Assembly: GCF_024139115.2 (NCBI RefSeq)
Contig: NW_026942771.1
Coordinates: forward strand, 1 to 64,000
Source: Armigeres subalbatus
Lineage: Eukaryota; Arthropoda; Insecta; Diptera; Culicidae
Direction of reading: 5' to 3'
DNA: 64,000 nt
Positions 54,752 to 64,000 of this stretch are shown here, piece after piece. A model generated the notes under the pieces. That model ran no database searches, was not told the origin of the DNA, and worked only from the letters and a program-made list of their open reading frames with translations. Position numbers and translations under genes: made by a program. Each line of letters begins with the position of its first letter. Positions within the stretch are counted from its first letter, which is position 1.

Positions 54752-55026
54752 ATTGGCATCACATCCCCACACTAGGACAGAGCCGCCTCGCGGCTTAGTG
54801 TTCATTAAGCACTTCCACAGTTATTAACTGCGAGGTTTCTAAGCCAGGTTACCATTTTTGCATTCGTATATCATGAGGCTAGCACCATGATACTTTTATG
54901 CCCAGGGAAGTCGAGACAATTTCCAATCCGAAAATTGCCTAGATCGGCACCGGAAATCGAAACCAGCCACCCTCAGCATGGTCTGGCTTTGTAGCAGCGC
55001 ATCTTACCGCACGGCTAAGGAGGGCT
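54752..55026 (-). mobile_element. Feilai-type SINE, minus strand
   Basis: Reverse complement of the 31123-31414 SINE. It has the body with TTAATAACTGTGGAAGTGC, a B box mutated to GGTTTCGATTTCCGG and an A box near 55010. The triplet tail is almost absent. A further 55-bp fragment lies at 55378-55432. Confidence 0.85.
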
Positions 55027-55659
55027 TTTACGGACTAAGTATCGCAAATTCATCAAAAAGGTGTTTCACCGAACCATGACCATCGGCCATTTGAAGCAGC
55101 GAGAGATCTCGGATTGCCTGGTTTGACTTTGTGCCATTTCTACGAGCGACAGCGCTTACAAAGAGTGATTACTCTGCAGAAAAGGACTGGTAAATTGGGG
55201 GTTACTTGAATGGATTTATTGACTCGGTAATACTGACGATGGACGCATAGTTGTCCTTAAATTGAAACTTCCATACAAATATCAACATGTTATTAGTCTG
55301 TTTCGGAAGCTTGGAGTGATGGGTCAGTAAAGGTACAATGGAGTAACTTTGTTGCATTATTGTACTTCTGGCTAGATTCTTCTTCTTCTGGTTGGCATTA
55401 CATCCCCACACTGGGACATAGCCGCCTCTGGCTAGATTAATTGCCATAAATACCTGCTCTTGGATTACGTTGATAATTATTATTATTAATATCTTTATTA
55501 ATGAGGTTTTCGGCCCTGGACCGGTTCGCCTCGTAAACGTTGATAATCTTCTAAATAGACTAACGCAAAATGAGCTCCCCCAAGAAATTATGGCGTTTGA
55601 GCGGGTCGTATAATCAACTTTTGTTCGAAAAGACGAGCCGGTCAAATGTAAAAATCAGG
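55027..55659. other. No gene recognised; small SINE fragment
   Basis: Apart from a minus-strand Feilai 3' fragment at 55378-55432 (TTCTTCTTCTTC, TTGGCATTACATCCCCACAC) the sequence is non-coding. Confidence 0.45.
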
Positions 55660-56280
55660 CTACTGTCATGCTATTGTTTAGCCTATCGCCAAATCGTAGC
55701 CAGGATGTCCCGGGCTATAATTTTTTTCATACTACTTTTCAATGATGACAGCGGTCTATGTCTATTGATGATGATGAAACCGCGCTTGTTACAGGCTCGG
55801 TAAAAATCCATCGGGTGAGTGAATTCGAAAACAGCTGTACAGGTCTATACATAAAAATGAATTTCTGTCTGTCTGACCATTATAGACTCCGAAACTACTA
55901 AGCCGATCAGCGTGAAAATTTGTATGCAGAGGTTTTTTGGGACGGGAAGGTTCTTAAGATGGTTCGAGACCCATCCCCTTAGGAAAGGGGCTTCCATACA
56001 AATGAAACATAAATTTCTGCATAACTCGAGAACTAATCAGAGAATAAATCAATTTTAGATGAAACGAAGTTTGTCGGGTCTAAATAACTGGAATAAATAA
56101 CTGGTCTTTGATGATTCTGCGAACGTTACGGCCCATACAAATTTTAGAACCCTTCCATACAAAACACATTACGAAGGGGTGGGCTTTTCGGTAAATGACA
56201 GCCGGTGTCACTGAGTACATCGAGAGTATTTCTCATGGCAAGTGGATACGGTGGGTCAGATTTTCATTGACTCTGTTTTG
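55660..56280 (+). repeat. CCCGGGCTATAA repeat copy and a second dispersed repeat
   Basis: 55660-55790 matches 42905-43040. From about 55845, 'aatttctgtctgtctgacca' and 'ccgatcagcgtgaaaatttg' form a second repeat type often met in insect DNA. Neither is coding. Confidence 0.5.
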
Positions 56281-56364
56281 ATTAGTGATTGTTGCGATTA
56301 CCGGAGGGGCCAGCAGGAAGCCGCAATATTCTCGAGACACCCAAAAGGAAACCGAGAAGGAAAC

Positions 56365-57150
56365 AATGGAACAGGATTCCGCGTCGAATGAAACTTGTTG
56401 CAAGCAAATCGGTTAAGAGTAAGTAAAAAATATGTTTTGGCCATAACTCTGAAGCCCATAGTCTGATTAAACCAATATTCGATAAGAAACAATGAAACAA
56501 GATTCTGCATCGGGCAAATCGGCTAAGAGTAAGTGCCTAAAAAATGAAAAAAAAAAAAGTATTTTGGCCATTACTTCAAATCCCATAGTTCGAATCGACC
56601 AATTTTCAATACGAAACAATGAAACAAGATTCTGCGTCGAATGCAACTTGTTGCAGGCAAATCGGCTAAAAGTAAGTGCCTAAAAAATGAGTGAGAATTT
56701 TTCTTGTCAACAAATGTATTTTGGCCATTACTTCGAATCCCATAGTTCGATTCGACCAATTTTCAATACGAAACAATGGGACAGCATTTCGCGTCAAACG
56801 AAACTTGTTGCAAGCAAATCGGTTAAGGATAAGTGCCTGAAAAATGAGTGAGAATTTTGTACGTGTTTCTCATGTGAAAAAGTGGATTTTGGCCATAACT
56901 TCGAAGCCCATAGTCCGATCTGTCCAATTTTCAATACGAAACAATGGGACATGATTCTGCGTTGAATGAAACTTGTTGCGAGTAAATCAGCTAAGAGTAA
57001 GTGTCTAAAAAGTGAGTGAGAATTTTTGTTGTAAAAAAAATATATTGGCCGTAACTCCGAAGCCCATAGTCCGATTCGGCCAATTTTCAATACGAAACAA
57101 TGGGACAAGATTCCGCGTCGAATGCAACTTGTGTAATCGGTTAATGATAA
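56365..57150 (+). repeat. Six-copy ~130-170-bp minisatellite
   Basis: Units start with 'aacaatg[ga][ga]ac' at about 56365, 56487, 56616, 56771, 56941 and 57096. Each contains 'ttggccataact', 'cccatagt', 'aacttgttgca' and 'aaatcgg[ct]taa'. It lies inside an element F interior ending at 57372. Confidence 0.8.
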
Positions 57151-57177
57151 GTGCCTGAAAAACGAGTGAGATTATTT

Positions 57178-57372
57178 TGCGCACACAAATACACACACAC
57201 ATACACACACATACACACACACATACACACACACATACACACAGACATCACTTCAATTCGTCGAGCTGAGTCGATCGGTATATAACACTATGGGTCTCCG
57301 GGACTCCTATAAAAAGTTCGTTTTTGGAGCGAACATATAGCCTTTACGTATACTTTGTATACGAGAAAGGCA
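57178..57372 (+). mobile_element. Element F right end with (CA)n
   Basis: A CACACATA run (57178-57243) is followed by 'aattcgtcgagctgagtcga', 'gtctccgggactcctataaa' and the terminal CGAGAAAGGCA. Confidence 0.7.
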
Positions 57373-57861
57373 AAAAGTGTTAAAATACAAATGCTTCTAT
57401 TCAGATTTTTACGCAGACCATGAATTATATCAAAAGTGATAGCAACACCGTAGTATTTTTACCCTTATGTGGCTGACAGGACCGTTTTCCTTTTGCAACT
57501 TCAATACTTTCCAAGCTCATCAAAAAAATCATAACCATCCCCGTTCCTACATAGCGCATTTCAACCATAAATAATTGCCTACTTTTAGGGTATTATTTAT
57601 TATTCAACTGTGAAACGTAGTGTAAGAATGGGGAGGCTCCAGCGGCTGGATAGGACAGTGCTGCCCATTATTCAACATATGAAGACTCACGAGGAGGAAT
57701 ATATTGTTAATATTCTATACTACCAGAACCGACGAGCTTCGTTTCACCTAAAACTGATTAATTATATATTTGTTACATTATTTAAAAGACGGTTAAGTAT
57801 TCGATTAACATAAAAGACGGTTAAGATCGATTAAGTATTCGCAAATTTGGATTCCATTTTT
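57373..57861. other. No gene recognised
   Basis: Non-coding. An open frame at 57610-57813 (67 codons) has no recognisable domain. Confidence 0.35.
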
Positions 57862-58194
57862 GACGTAAACTACGTCTAAGGGGAAGCCTCAGATACAGGG
57901 TGCAAAATGAAAATTTCCAAATTGGGGACCGTCACGAAATCATGTAAGATTTCAAACGGTAATAGCGTCTTTATCTTTCGATGGATTTTCGACATTTGCT
58001 TATCAATCGATTCGAAAACTCTCCAGCAATTTTCCAATTCTATTGATACTATTGATTATCAACGTTAAACTATTGAAAATGTTATTTCTTTCCAAACCGG
58101 GTGAAAAATTCAATCCCGTTCATAAATCCCCAACACGGACATCAGATTGCAGTAACGTACGGGCCTTTTGATCCACTGCTTCGTTTTCCCTGTG

Positions 58195-58230
58195 TATAAA
58201 AAGCCCCGTGTTTCGCGTGCGCGCGTCATT
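58195..58230 (+). promoter_or_regulatory. Unit B core promoter, 58.2 kb
   Basis: TATAAAAAGCC with TCATTTTC 33 bp downstream, separated by GTGCGCGCG. Identical or near-identical copies: 11705 (+), 16346 (-), 18137 (-), 60213 (+). Confidence 0.65.
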
Positions 58231-58240
58231 TTCATTCTGC

Positions 58241-58291
58241 ATGTCACGGAGAACGGACGATTTCGTTCGCACGGGAGGGCTCGTTGATTGA
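58241..58291 (+). CDS. MSRRTD micro-ORF of unit B
   Basis: 16 codons, MSRRTDDFVRTGGLVD, starting 13 nt after the predicted transcription start. The first six residues recur in eight other units on both strands, while downstream sequences differ. It may be the remnant start of a longer protein. Confidence 0.3.
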   Translation: MSRRTDDFVRTGGLVD

Positions 58292-58446
58292 GATTTATGA
58301 GTGATGATGCGGATGAAATTTTTCGTCAGGTGGTGGTGGCGGTCGTGGCAACAGCAGTACATCTTTTCATCCGTGTTCCCAACAGCATCGTTGAATCTGG
58401 CAATCAACGTCGTGCTGTTGATGAGGCACATAAGTGGAAATGAATC

Positions 58447-58462
58447 GGTTCTTTTCAGGACC
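58447..58462 (+). terminator. Canonical histone-type stem-loop, unit B 58.4 kb
   Basis: GGTTCTTTTCAGGACC + ACCATTATGTTT + GGGAGGAAGG. Stem, TTTC loop and ACCA flank fit the metazoan histone 3' end; the purine patch sits about 13-15 nt downstream. Confidence 0.65.
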
Positions 58463-58763
58463 ACCATTATGTTTGGGAGGAAGGTTAAGTTGAAATAATT
58501 TTTTGACGTAAACTACGTCTAAGGGGAAGACTCAGATACAGGGTGTAAAACGGAAATTTCCAAATTCGAGACCGTCGCGAAATTAGGATAGATTTCAAAC
58601 ACTAATAGCGTCTTTATCTTTCGATGGATTTTTAATCACTTACTCTGCAGAAGTCGAATGATGGATTGAATCTTATGAATTTTGCGTTACTGCTGCCGAT
58701 TTATTGCAACAATCTCATGAATTTACTCTCAGTCAAACCAAATTCCTCCAATGAAAAATTTAA

Positions 58764-58779
58764 TGCCCTGAAAAGGACA
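58764..58779 (-). terminator. Diverged histone-like stem-loop, 58.77 kb
   Basis: The minus strand reads TGTCCTTTTCAGGGCA, as at 17559; TTTC loop, outer U-A pair. Confidence 0.45.
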
Positions 58780-59240
58780 GATTTCAGATCATGCGGATTT
58801 CTAATCACCAACACAACAGCAACCATTCGATAGAATATCACAAGAGTATTTCACTCAAATGCAGATGCTGGCTCTATGGTTCTACCGCTACACTGCAACA
58901 GATTGCCATCGTTGGATTCTCTGTCGCAACGATCCTGTTACGAGCGCTACCTACGCCATCGGTGGGAACGAAGAGCGTGCGTCAGAAGGAGAAGCTGCAA
59001 AAATGTATTTGCATGGATGGAAATTAAACCTGAAACAAGTAGCAGTCTATCTACTAAAATAATAATCTTGAGGGGAAATTTCACTGGTATTGATGCTATC
59101 CATGCGAATAAATTTTTGTTGCGTCCCTGACGCACGGTCGTGATTCCACCACCGACGGAAACTATCAGCCATCACCAAGCGATTAATATGAACTTTGATC
59201 AAAATTCGTCTCGCCTCAAATTATGGCTTAAGAGCTGCTT

Positions 59241-59444
59241 TTACTGATGACACTTCAGACGCAACCGTAGCAGAGATAAACACCACCATAGCCGCCATCG
59301 TAGAGACACGCAAGAAAATTCCATCTGAGTGCTGTTGATGCTGACGACGACGACCGCGCGACCCACACCATCGCCGGGAATAAAATTTCCGTTAGGAGCT
59401 CCGCCGATGCCGAAGGTGGTATCACGGTCTGCTCTCCGCGACAT
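59241..59444 (-). CDS. 67-aa MSRRAD-type hypothetical protein
   Basis: MSRRADRDTTFGIGGAP...LKCHQ, apparently identical to 16894-17097. ATG at 59442-59444, shortly after the predicted start site. No known domain. Confidence 0.4.
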   Translation of the reverse strand: MSRRADRDTTFGIGGAPNGNFIPGDGVGRAVVVVSINSTQMEFSCVSLRWRLWWCLSLLRLRLKCHQ

Positions 59445-59595
59445 CTCGAACAAAATGGCTCGCGCGCGCGGAAGAGCTCCTTTCTTGTTACACAATATTT
59501 GCAGTCATACCGGACAACAAAGAGGAGGGACTAATGAGCCATCTTTATTGGTTATAAGAAAAATGCTCTCCCCCGCGCGCGTGGCGCAATCAGCC

Positions 59596-59648
59596 TCATT
59601 CCAGTTCAAGACAGCAGCACGTACAGACGTGTTTTTTGCTCGCGCATT
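59596..59648 (+). repeat. Isolated Jockey 5' leader with Inr and DPE
   Basis: TCATTCCAGTTCAAGAC with A+1 at 59598 and AGACGT at exactly +28 to +33, a good initiator/DPE pair as used by Jockey-type internal promoters. Only ~53 bp of the element is present, and a unit palindrome follows directly. Confidence 0.65.
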
Positions 59649-59651
59649 TTT

Positions 59652-59879
59652 GACGTAAACTACGTCTAAGGGAAAGACTCAGATACAGGGTGTAAAACCG
59701 AAATTTCCAAATTCGAAACCGTCACGAAATTAGGATAGATTTCAAACGCTAAAAGCGTCTTTATCTTTCGATGGATTTTCGAAATTTGCTTATCAATAGA
59801 TTCGGAAACTCTCCAGCAATTTGCCAATTCTACTGATACTATAGATTATCAACGTTAAACTATTGAAAATGTTATTTTT
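59652..59879 (+). mobile_element. Unit B leader, truncated at 228 bp
   Basis: Begins with GACGTAAACTACGTC and stops inside the leader at 'attgaaaatgttat', where another unit starts. The 16.5-kb inverted counterpart continues past this point, so either a unit was inserted here or unequal exchange occurred. Confidence 0.7.
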
Positions 59880-60527
59880 GACGTAAACTACGTCTAAGGG
59901 GAAGCCTCAGATACAGGGTGCAAAATGAAAATTTCCAAATTGGGGACCGTCACGAAATCATGTAAGATTTCAAACGGTAATAGCGTCTTTATCTTTCGAT
60001 GGATTTTCGACATTTGCTTATCAATCGATTCGGAAACTCTCCAGCAATTTGCCAATTCTATTGATACTATTGGTTATCAACGTTAAACTATTGAAAATGT
60101 TATTTCTTTCCAAACCGGGTGAAAAATTCAATCCCGTTCATAAATCCCCAACACGGACATCAGATTGCAGTAACGTACGGGCCTTTTGATCCACTGCTTC
60201 GTTTTTACTGTGTATAAAACGACCCGTGTATCGCGTGCGCGCATCATTTTCATTCTGCATGTCACGGAGAACTGACGATTTCGTTCGCACGGGAGGGCTC
60301 GGCTCGTTGATTGAGATTTATGAGTCATGATGCGGATGAAATTTTTCGTCAGGTGGTGGTGGCGGTCGTGGCAACAGCAGTACATCTTTTCATCCGTGTT
60401 CCCAACAGCATCGTTGAATCTAGCAATCAACGTTGTGCTGTTGATGATGCACATAAGTGGAAATTAATCGGTTCTTTTCAGGACCACCATTATGTTTGGG
60501 AGGAAGGTTAAGTTGAAATAATTTTTT
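59880..60527 (+). mobile_element. Unit B, plus strand, second complete copy
   Basis: Palindrome 59880-59894, TATAAAA (60213-60219), TCATTTTC (A+1 about 60246), ATG at 60259 (MSRRTD), hairpin 60470, next palindrome at 60528. Spacing of 648 bp compares with 643 bp in the other copy. Confidence 0.75.
60470..60485 (+). terminator. Canonical histone-type stem-loop, unit B 60.5 kb
   Basis: GGTTCTTTTCAGGACC followed by ACCATTATG and GGGAGGAAGG, identical to the 58447 signal. Confidence 0.65.
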
Positions 60528-60640
60528 GACGTAAACTACGTCTAAGGGGAAGACTCAGATACAGGGTGTAAAACGGAAATTTTCAAATTCGAGACCGTCG
60601 CGTAATTGAGATAGATTTCAAACACTAATAGCGTCTTTAT

Positions 60641-60755
60641 GATTAATTATTTTAGAGCGTCTTAGGGGAAATGCTACAAGGTTAAAAGACTATTATTCTT
60701 CCATTTACTTCCACTATTAACAAGAGTGGAAGTAAATGGAAGAATAATAGTCTTT
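60641..60755. mobile_element. 115-bp hairpin insertion with 12-bp direct repeats
   Basis: TAGCGTCTTTAT lies at 60629-60640 and again at 60756-60767, once only in the paralogous unit at 58.6 kb. The insert holds a perfect 32-bp inverted repeat (60684-60715 / 60725-60756) with a 9-nt loop. Confidence 0.7.
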
Positions 60756-60914
60756 TAGCGTCTTTATCTTTCGATGGTTTTTTAATCACTTACTCTGCAG
60801 AAGTCGAATGATGGATTGAATCTTATGAATTTTTGCGTTACTGCTGCCGATTTATTGCAACAATCTCATGAATTTACTGTCAGTCAAACCAAATTCCTCC
60901 AATGAAAAATTTAA

Positions 60915-60930
60915 TGCCCTGAAAAGGACA
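60915..60930 (-). terminator. Diverged histone-like stem-loop, 60.92 kb
   Basis: The minus strand reads TGTCCTTTTCAGGGCA, third copy of this variant. Confidence 0.45.
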
Positions 60931-61386
60931 GATTTCAGATCATGCGGATTTCTAATCACCAACACAACAGCAACCATTCGATAGTCAGAATATCACAAGA
61001 GTATTTCACTCAAATGCAGATGCTGGCTCTATGGTTCTACCGCTACACTGCAACAGATTGCCATCGTTGGATTCTCTGTCGCAACGATCCTGTTACGAGC
61101 GCTACCTACGCCGTCGGTGGGAACGAAGAGCGTGCCTCAGAAGGAGAAGCTTCAAAAATGTATTTGCATGGATGGAAATTAAACCTGAAACAAGTAGCAG
61201 CAAAAATGATAATCTTGAGGGGAAATTTCACTGGTATTGATGCTATCCATGCGAATAAATTTTTGAAGCGTCCCTGACGCACGGTCGCGATTCCGCCACC
61301 GACGGAAACTATCAGCCATCACCAAGCGATTAATATGAACTTTGTTCAAAATCTTCTCGCCTCAAATTATGGCTTAAGAGCAGGTT

Positions 61387-61590
61387 TCACTGATGACACT
61401 TCAGACGCAACCGTTGCAGAAATAAACACCACCATAGCCGCCATCGTAGAGACACGTAAGAAAATTCCATCTGAGTGCTGTTGATGCTGACGACGACGAC
61501 CGCGCGACCCACACCATCGCCGGGAATAAAATTTCCGTTAGGAGCTCCGCCGATGCCGAAGGTGGTATCACGGTCTGCTCTCCGCGACAT
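61387..61590 (-). CDS. 67-aa MSRRAD-type hypothetical protein, third copy
   Basis: MSRRADRDTTFGIGGAP...LKCHQ with a few replacements relative to 59241-59444 (for example SYVSLRWR, CLFLQRL). Frame and length are kept. No recognised domain. Confidence 0.4.
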   Translation of the reverse strand: MSRRADRDTTFGIGGAPNGNFIPGDGVGRAVVVVSINSTQMEFSYVSLRWRLWWCLFLQRLRLKCHQ

Positions 61591-61730
61591 CTCGAACGAA
61601 ATGGCTCGCGCGCGCGGAAGAGCTCCTTTCTTGTGATTAATAAAGTTGAACCTGTAGCCACGCCCCTTTGGTGAGTGTTTGACGGTTACACAATATTTGC
61701 AGTCATACCGGACAACAAAGAGGAGGGACT

Positions 61731-62270
61731 ACCCGAATAAAAAATACAGTAGAATAACAATACAATTGATTGTAACACTACTATTAAAAACATTAAATTG
61801 GCAATAGATTATATTGTAAATGAAACCAAAGAAATACATTAGAATGCATTGTTATGAACCATATATTCAAATGTAAATGAAGTTTTCGCAATAGAATGTA
61901 CGGGTTGTTAAGTATCGTAACTATACAAAATCTGAGATTTTTCCATACATTTTTTTCGTCACACAATAGAGTGTATGGTTAATATATTGTTGAAATATCC
62001 GAACAAAACTGTTCAAAATACAATAGATTGTATTGTATTTGTATAGTAAAACAATACGATTTTTGATTTCTCAGTTGTGCCAGCTTTACTGTTCAACAAT
62101 GCAATTTAAAGGGAAAAAATGCATATTTGGCGCTATGAGGCAAATATTGTTATATAGTTTATATGCAATGTAAAGAAACGTTTCAAAAGTTAACAATATA
62201 TGAATCTTATGTACGAAAACGTTTCAAAAACAATTGCAAGTATTGTTACATTAGAGAAATATGTTGATGT
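61731..62270. mobile_element. AT-rich MITE with CAATAGATTGTATTG words
   Basis: Begins ACCCGAATAAAAAATACAG, interrupting the unit at 'gggacta', and is rich in AATACAAT / ATTGTATT words on both strands. The right end near 62270 meets another ACCCGAG end. No ORF. Confidence 0.45.
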
Positions 62271-62271
62271 A

Positions 62272-64000
62272 CCCGAGCAAAGGCAGATAACTAAAATGAT
62301 ATCAAACTGATAACTCGCTAAGTTATCCTTATTATCATTTTGATATTAAGTTATCAATCATGTGATTAACTGATAACCGAATAATTACAAATTTTATTAT
62401 CAATATAAATTTGCAATTTTCTTTTTTAATTTCGCGTCGTTTAGATATCGTGCTAAGCATTCTATTCTTTCAAACATACTATCTTCTGCTAAATGTACCG
62501 GTCCTTGGCGGTCGTTCACTAATTACTTAAGCATTTTTTCTTGGTTTTTCGAACCCCCTCCCTCCTTGTAAGATTTTTCTCATACAATTTTTTTTAAGAA
62601 GAGTAAGAAAATGACAGACCTCCCCTCCCCAATATGTACTCACGTAATTAGTGAACGACCCCTCAATCGAAAATTAACTCTTCCTATTTACAAAGCCCAA
62701 AACGAATAGGACAATCGTTTTGATTCTTTTTTTAGTATGCAGATAAAAATAATTAGGAGACATATTTTATTGTGAATGTTCATCCCAATATCTTAAAAAA
62801 ATTGGAAAGCAAACCAAAAAACTAATAAGCAGATTTGTATCAAACAAAACAAAACGAAATCCTAAGTTGGCTCTACATTTTATATGTAAACATATAATGG
62901 TGAAAAACAGATGAACTGCTGAACTGATTTGTTTTACACGAATGCATTGAAAAACAATTTTTTTGTTTTTAATTTGTCAGTAAGTTGAAATAAAATTTCG
63001 TCTAAGAAGACAGTGATCTTTACCGTTGCCAACGATATCTATTGATTTGTTTATTTCTCTGTCAACAAAGGAATTTGCACAAGAGTTCAATTTTTTTTAT
63101 TTGTATTGTACTATGCTTATTAACTTTACTTTCATTTCACGCGCCGTTGAATGATGAAGTATGCATCTGAGAACCATACGTTGTAGTTTTATTAGTACTT
63201 AACATGGCCTTGCAACTCTCGAACCATATGATCCAAGGGCATGTGCACATTTAGGATCGGTGTATAATCTAACTAACCGCTTACTATTCAGGACATCGTC
63301 TGCAAATGAAATTGAGTTTGCATTTACTTTGAGGCAACATATTTCACGAACGACAATACAATTCATACAAATGTCTTCGTGGAAGGCAGGAAATTAAACA
63401 AGAAATGTCGGATAATCAAGAAATTGCAACGATCTGGTTAGTGGTGGAGAAAACAATCATGCTCGCACTGAAGCCGATTCACTATTTTGAATGAAATTCG
63501 GTTGTTATTTTTGTTATGTTGACTGGTAAATCAACCAAAATGATAACAATTCTAGTTATCAATATAACCGGATAATAAAGTTTGTTATCAATAAGTTATT
63601 CTACTTCGCTCTCTGTCCTGCAGACTATTATTTACATTAAATGGTCATGACATTATGATTTGACTATAAGCAGTTTTCGGTAAATGTAGAAAGCGTAGTG
63701 CTCTTCTTTTCGACTCCTCAAGAGAGCGTAATTGGATGAGTGCCTAGAGACGGCGCCCTACAATCACTCGATTCGAGTTTGAATCCCAGTGAATGCCAAC
63801 ATTTTTTTCAATGCTTAACGAAGTCGGCAAAGAAGATTTGACTATTTTGGTCGATAAAACAGTGAGGGCTGAAAACTTAATGATAACAAATTTAGTTATT
63901 TGAGTAAATAACATGTATAACTAAATGTGTTATCAACTTGGTATCAGTGATAACTTAATTTGTTTTCATTTAGTTATTTCAGGAACATAATTCTGGTATC
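62272..64000. mobile_element. GATAAC-rich element, open at window end
   Basis: Starts ACCCGAGCAAAGGCAGATAA. GATAAC / GTTATC words cluster at 62290-62400, 63535-63600 and 63875-64000 in both orientations, as in the subterminal regions of a large MITE or fold-back element. The interior has no supported ORF. The right end lies beyond the window. Confidence 0.5.
62505..62662. mobile_element. GGTCGTTCACTAATTA MITE
   Basis: Inverted ends GGTCGTTCACTAATTAC / TAATTAGTGAACGACC with a G/C-tract interior, a relative of 52715-52879, nested in the GATAAC-rich element. Confidence 0.65.

Larger units (their letters stand above)
57862..58504 (+). mobile_element. Unit B, plus strand, complete
   Basis: From GACGTAAACTACGTC to the next such palindrome (58505-58519): leader, TATAAAAA (58195-58202), GCGCGCG, TCATTTT (A+1 about 58228), ATG at 58241, hairpin at 58447. 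Predicted RNA about 235 nt. An inverted copy lies at 17820-18477. Confidence 0.75.
58505..59651 (-). mobile_element. Long promoter/stem-loop unit, minus strand
   Basis: The minus strand starts near 59465 (GCGCGCGAGCCATTTTG), carries the MSRRAD ORF (59241-59444), a ~450-nt body and the hairpin at 58764. A divergent promoter and a Jockey leader fragment (59596-59648) lie on the right. Palindromes bound it at 58505 and 59652. It is inverted relative to 16687-17834. Confidence 0.7.
60528..61735 (-). mobile_element. Long promoter/stem-loop unit, minus strand, second copy
   Basis: Counterpart of 58505-59651. It has the MSRRAD ORF (61387-61590), a hairpin (minus) at 60915-60930 and a hairpin insertion at 60641-60755. 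Its promoter side keeps 'attaataaagttgaacctg' and a GCCACGCCCC box; the divergent partner is cut at 61731 by AT-rich MITE sequence. Confidence 0.7.

Noticed and set aside
57178..57243. Possible CRISPR-like regular repeat (CACACATA)
   Set aside because: A simple CA microsatellite without spacers in an insect genome.
13546..61735. Histone genes expected beside the histone-like signals
   Set aside because: I checked the unit bodies for the starts and cores of H1, H2A, H2B, H3 and H4 and saw none; only promoters and 3' ends resemble histone genes.
63725..63800. tRNA-like segment with GTTTGAATCCC
   Set aside because: B-box-like only; D arm and acceptor stem do not fold convincingly.

Overview
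The window looks like an Aedes-type mosquito genome. Two tRNA-headed SINE copies match the Feilai type (Aedes), and Jockey-, R1/LOA-, RTE-like and BEL/Pao-type retroelements and many nested MITEs surround them. The only convincing host gene is one exon at 9964-10467 (+). It encodes a glycosylated N-tail and the first transmembrane helix of a class A GPCR and ends at a good splice donor. No further GPCR exon was found on the + strand, so the 53 kb to the window end may be one transposon-filled intron (inference).

Layout. 1-1098: 3' part of a non-LTR reverse transcriptase, open at the window edge. 1.7-9.4 kb: composite repeats bounded by GACGTA...TACGTC palindromes, with a 5'-truncated Jockey end. 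10-11.4 kb: GPCR exon and following intron. 11.4-18.5 kb: a cluster of short promoter/stem-loop units with a Jockey fragment. 19.3-23.5 kb: abutting fragments of four retroelements. 24.67-27.47 kb: a DNA element with an 8-bp target-site duplication (TSD), filled by a 2-kb polypurine tract and nested MITEs. 27.9-31.7 kb: decayed BEL/Pao pol followed, in the wrong order, by gag carrying a Feilai SINE. 32.6-40.6 kb: further promoter/stem-loop units carrying a hAT-like MITE and a non-autonomous LTR element. 41-46 kb: nested MITEs. 46.2-50.5 kb: nearly complete but frameshifted Jockey element. 50.5-51.7 kb: another unit pair. 52.7-57.4 kb: MITEs, Feilai and a minisatellite. 57.86-61.73 kb: a second unit cluster, partly an inverted near-copy of 16.6-18.5 kb. 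61.7-64 kb: AT-rich MITEs.

Most striking observation. At least five related repeat families carry a TATA box with an initiator-like TCATT/TCAGT and, downstream, a 16-nt hairpin of the metazoan histone mRNA 3'-end type (6-bp stem, mostly U/C-rich 4-nt loop). Several are followed about 15 nt later by a purine-rich element like the U7 snRNA-binding site. Stems differ between families with pairing kept. Some units are divergent pairs around CCAAT and GC boxes, as histone gene pairs are, yet none encodes a recognisable histone. Several share a short ORF beginning MSRR[AT]D just after the predicted start site. I know of no described mosquito element of this type; transcription and 3' processing are untested.

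Most transposon ORFs are broken by frameshifts, truncation or nested insertion. TSDs and empty sites in paralogous copies allow several insertions to be ordered.
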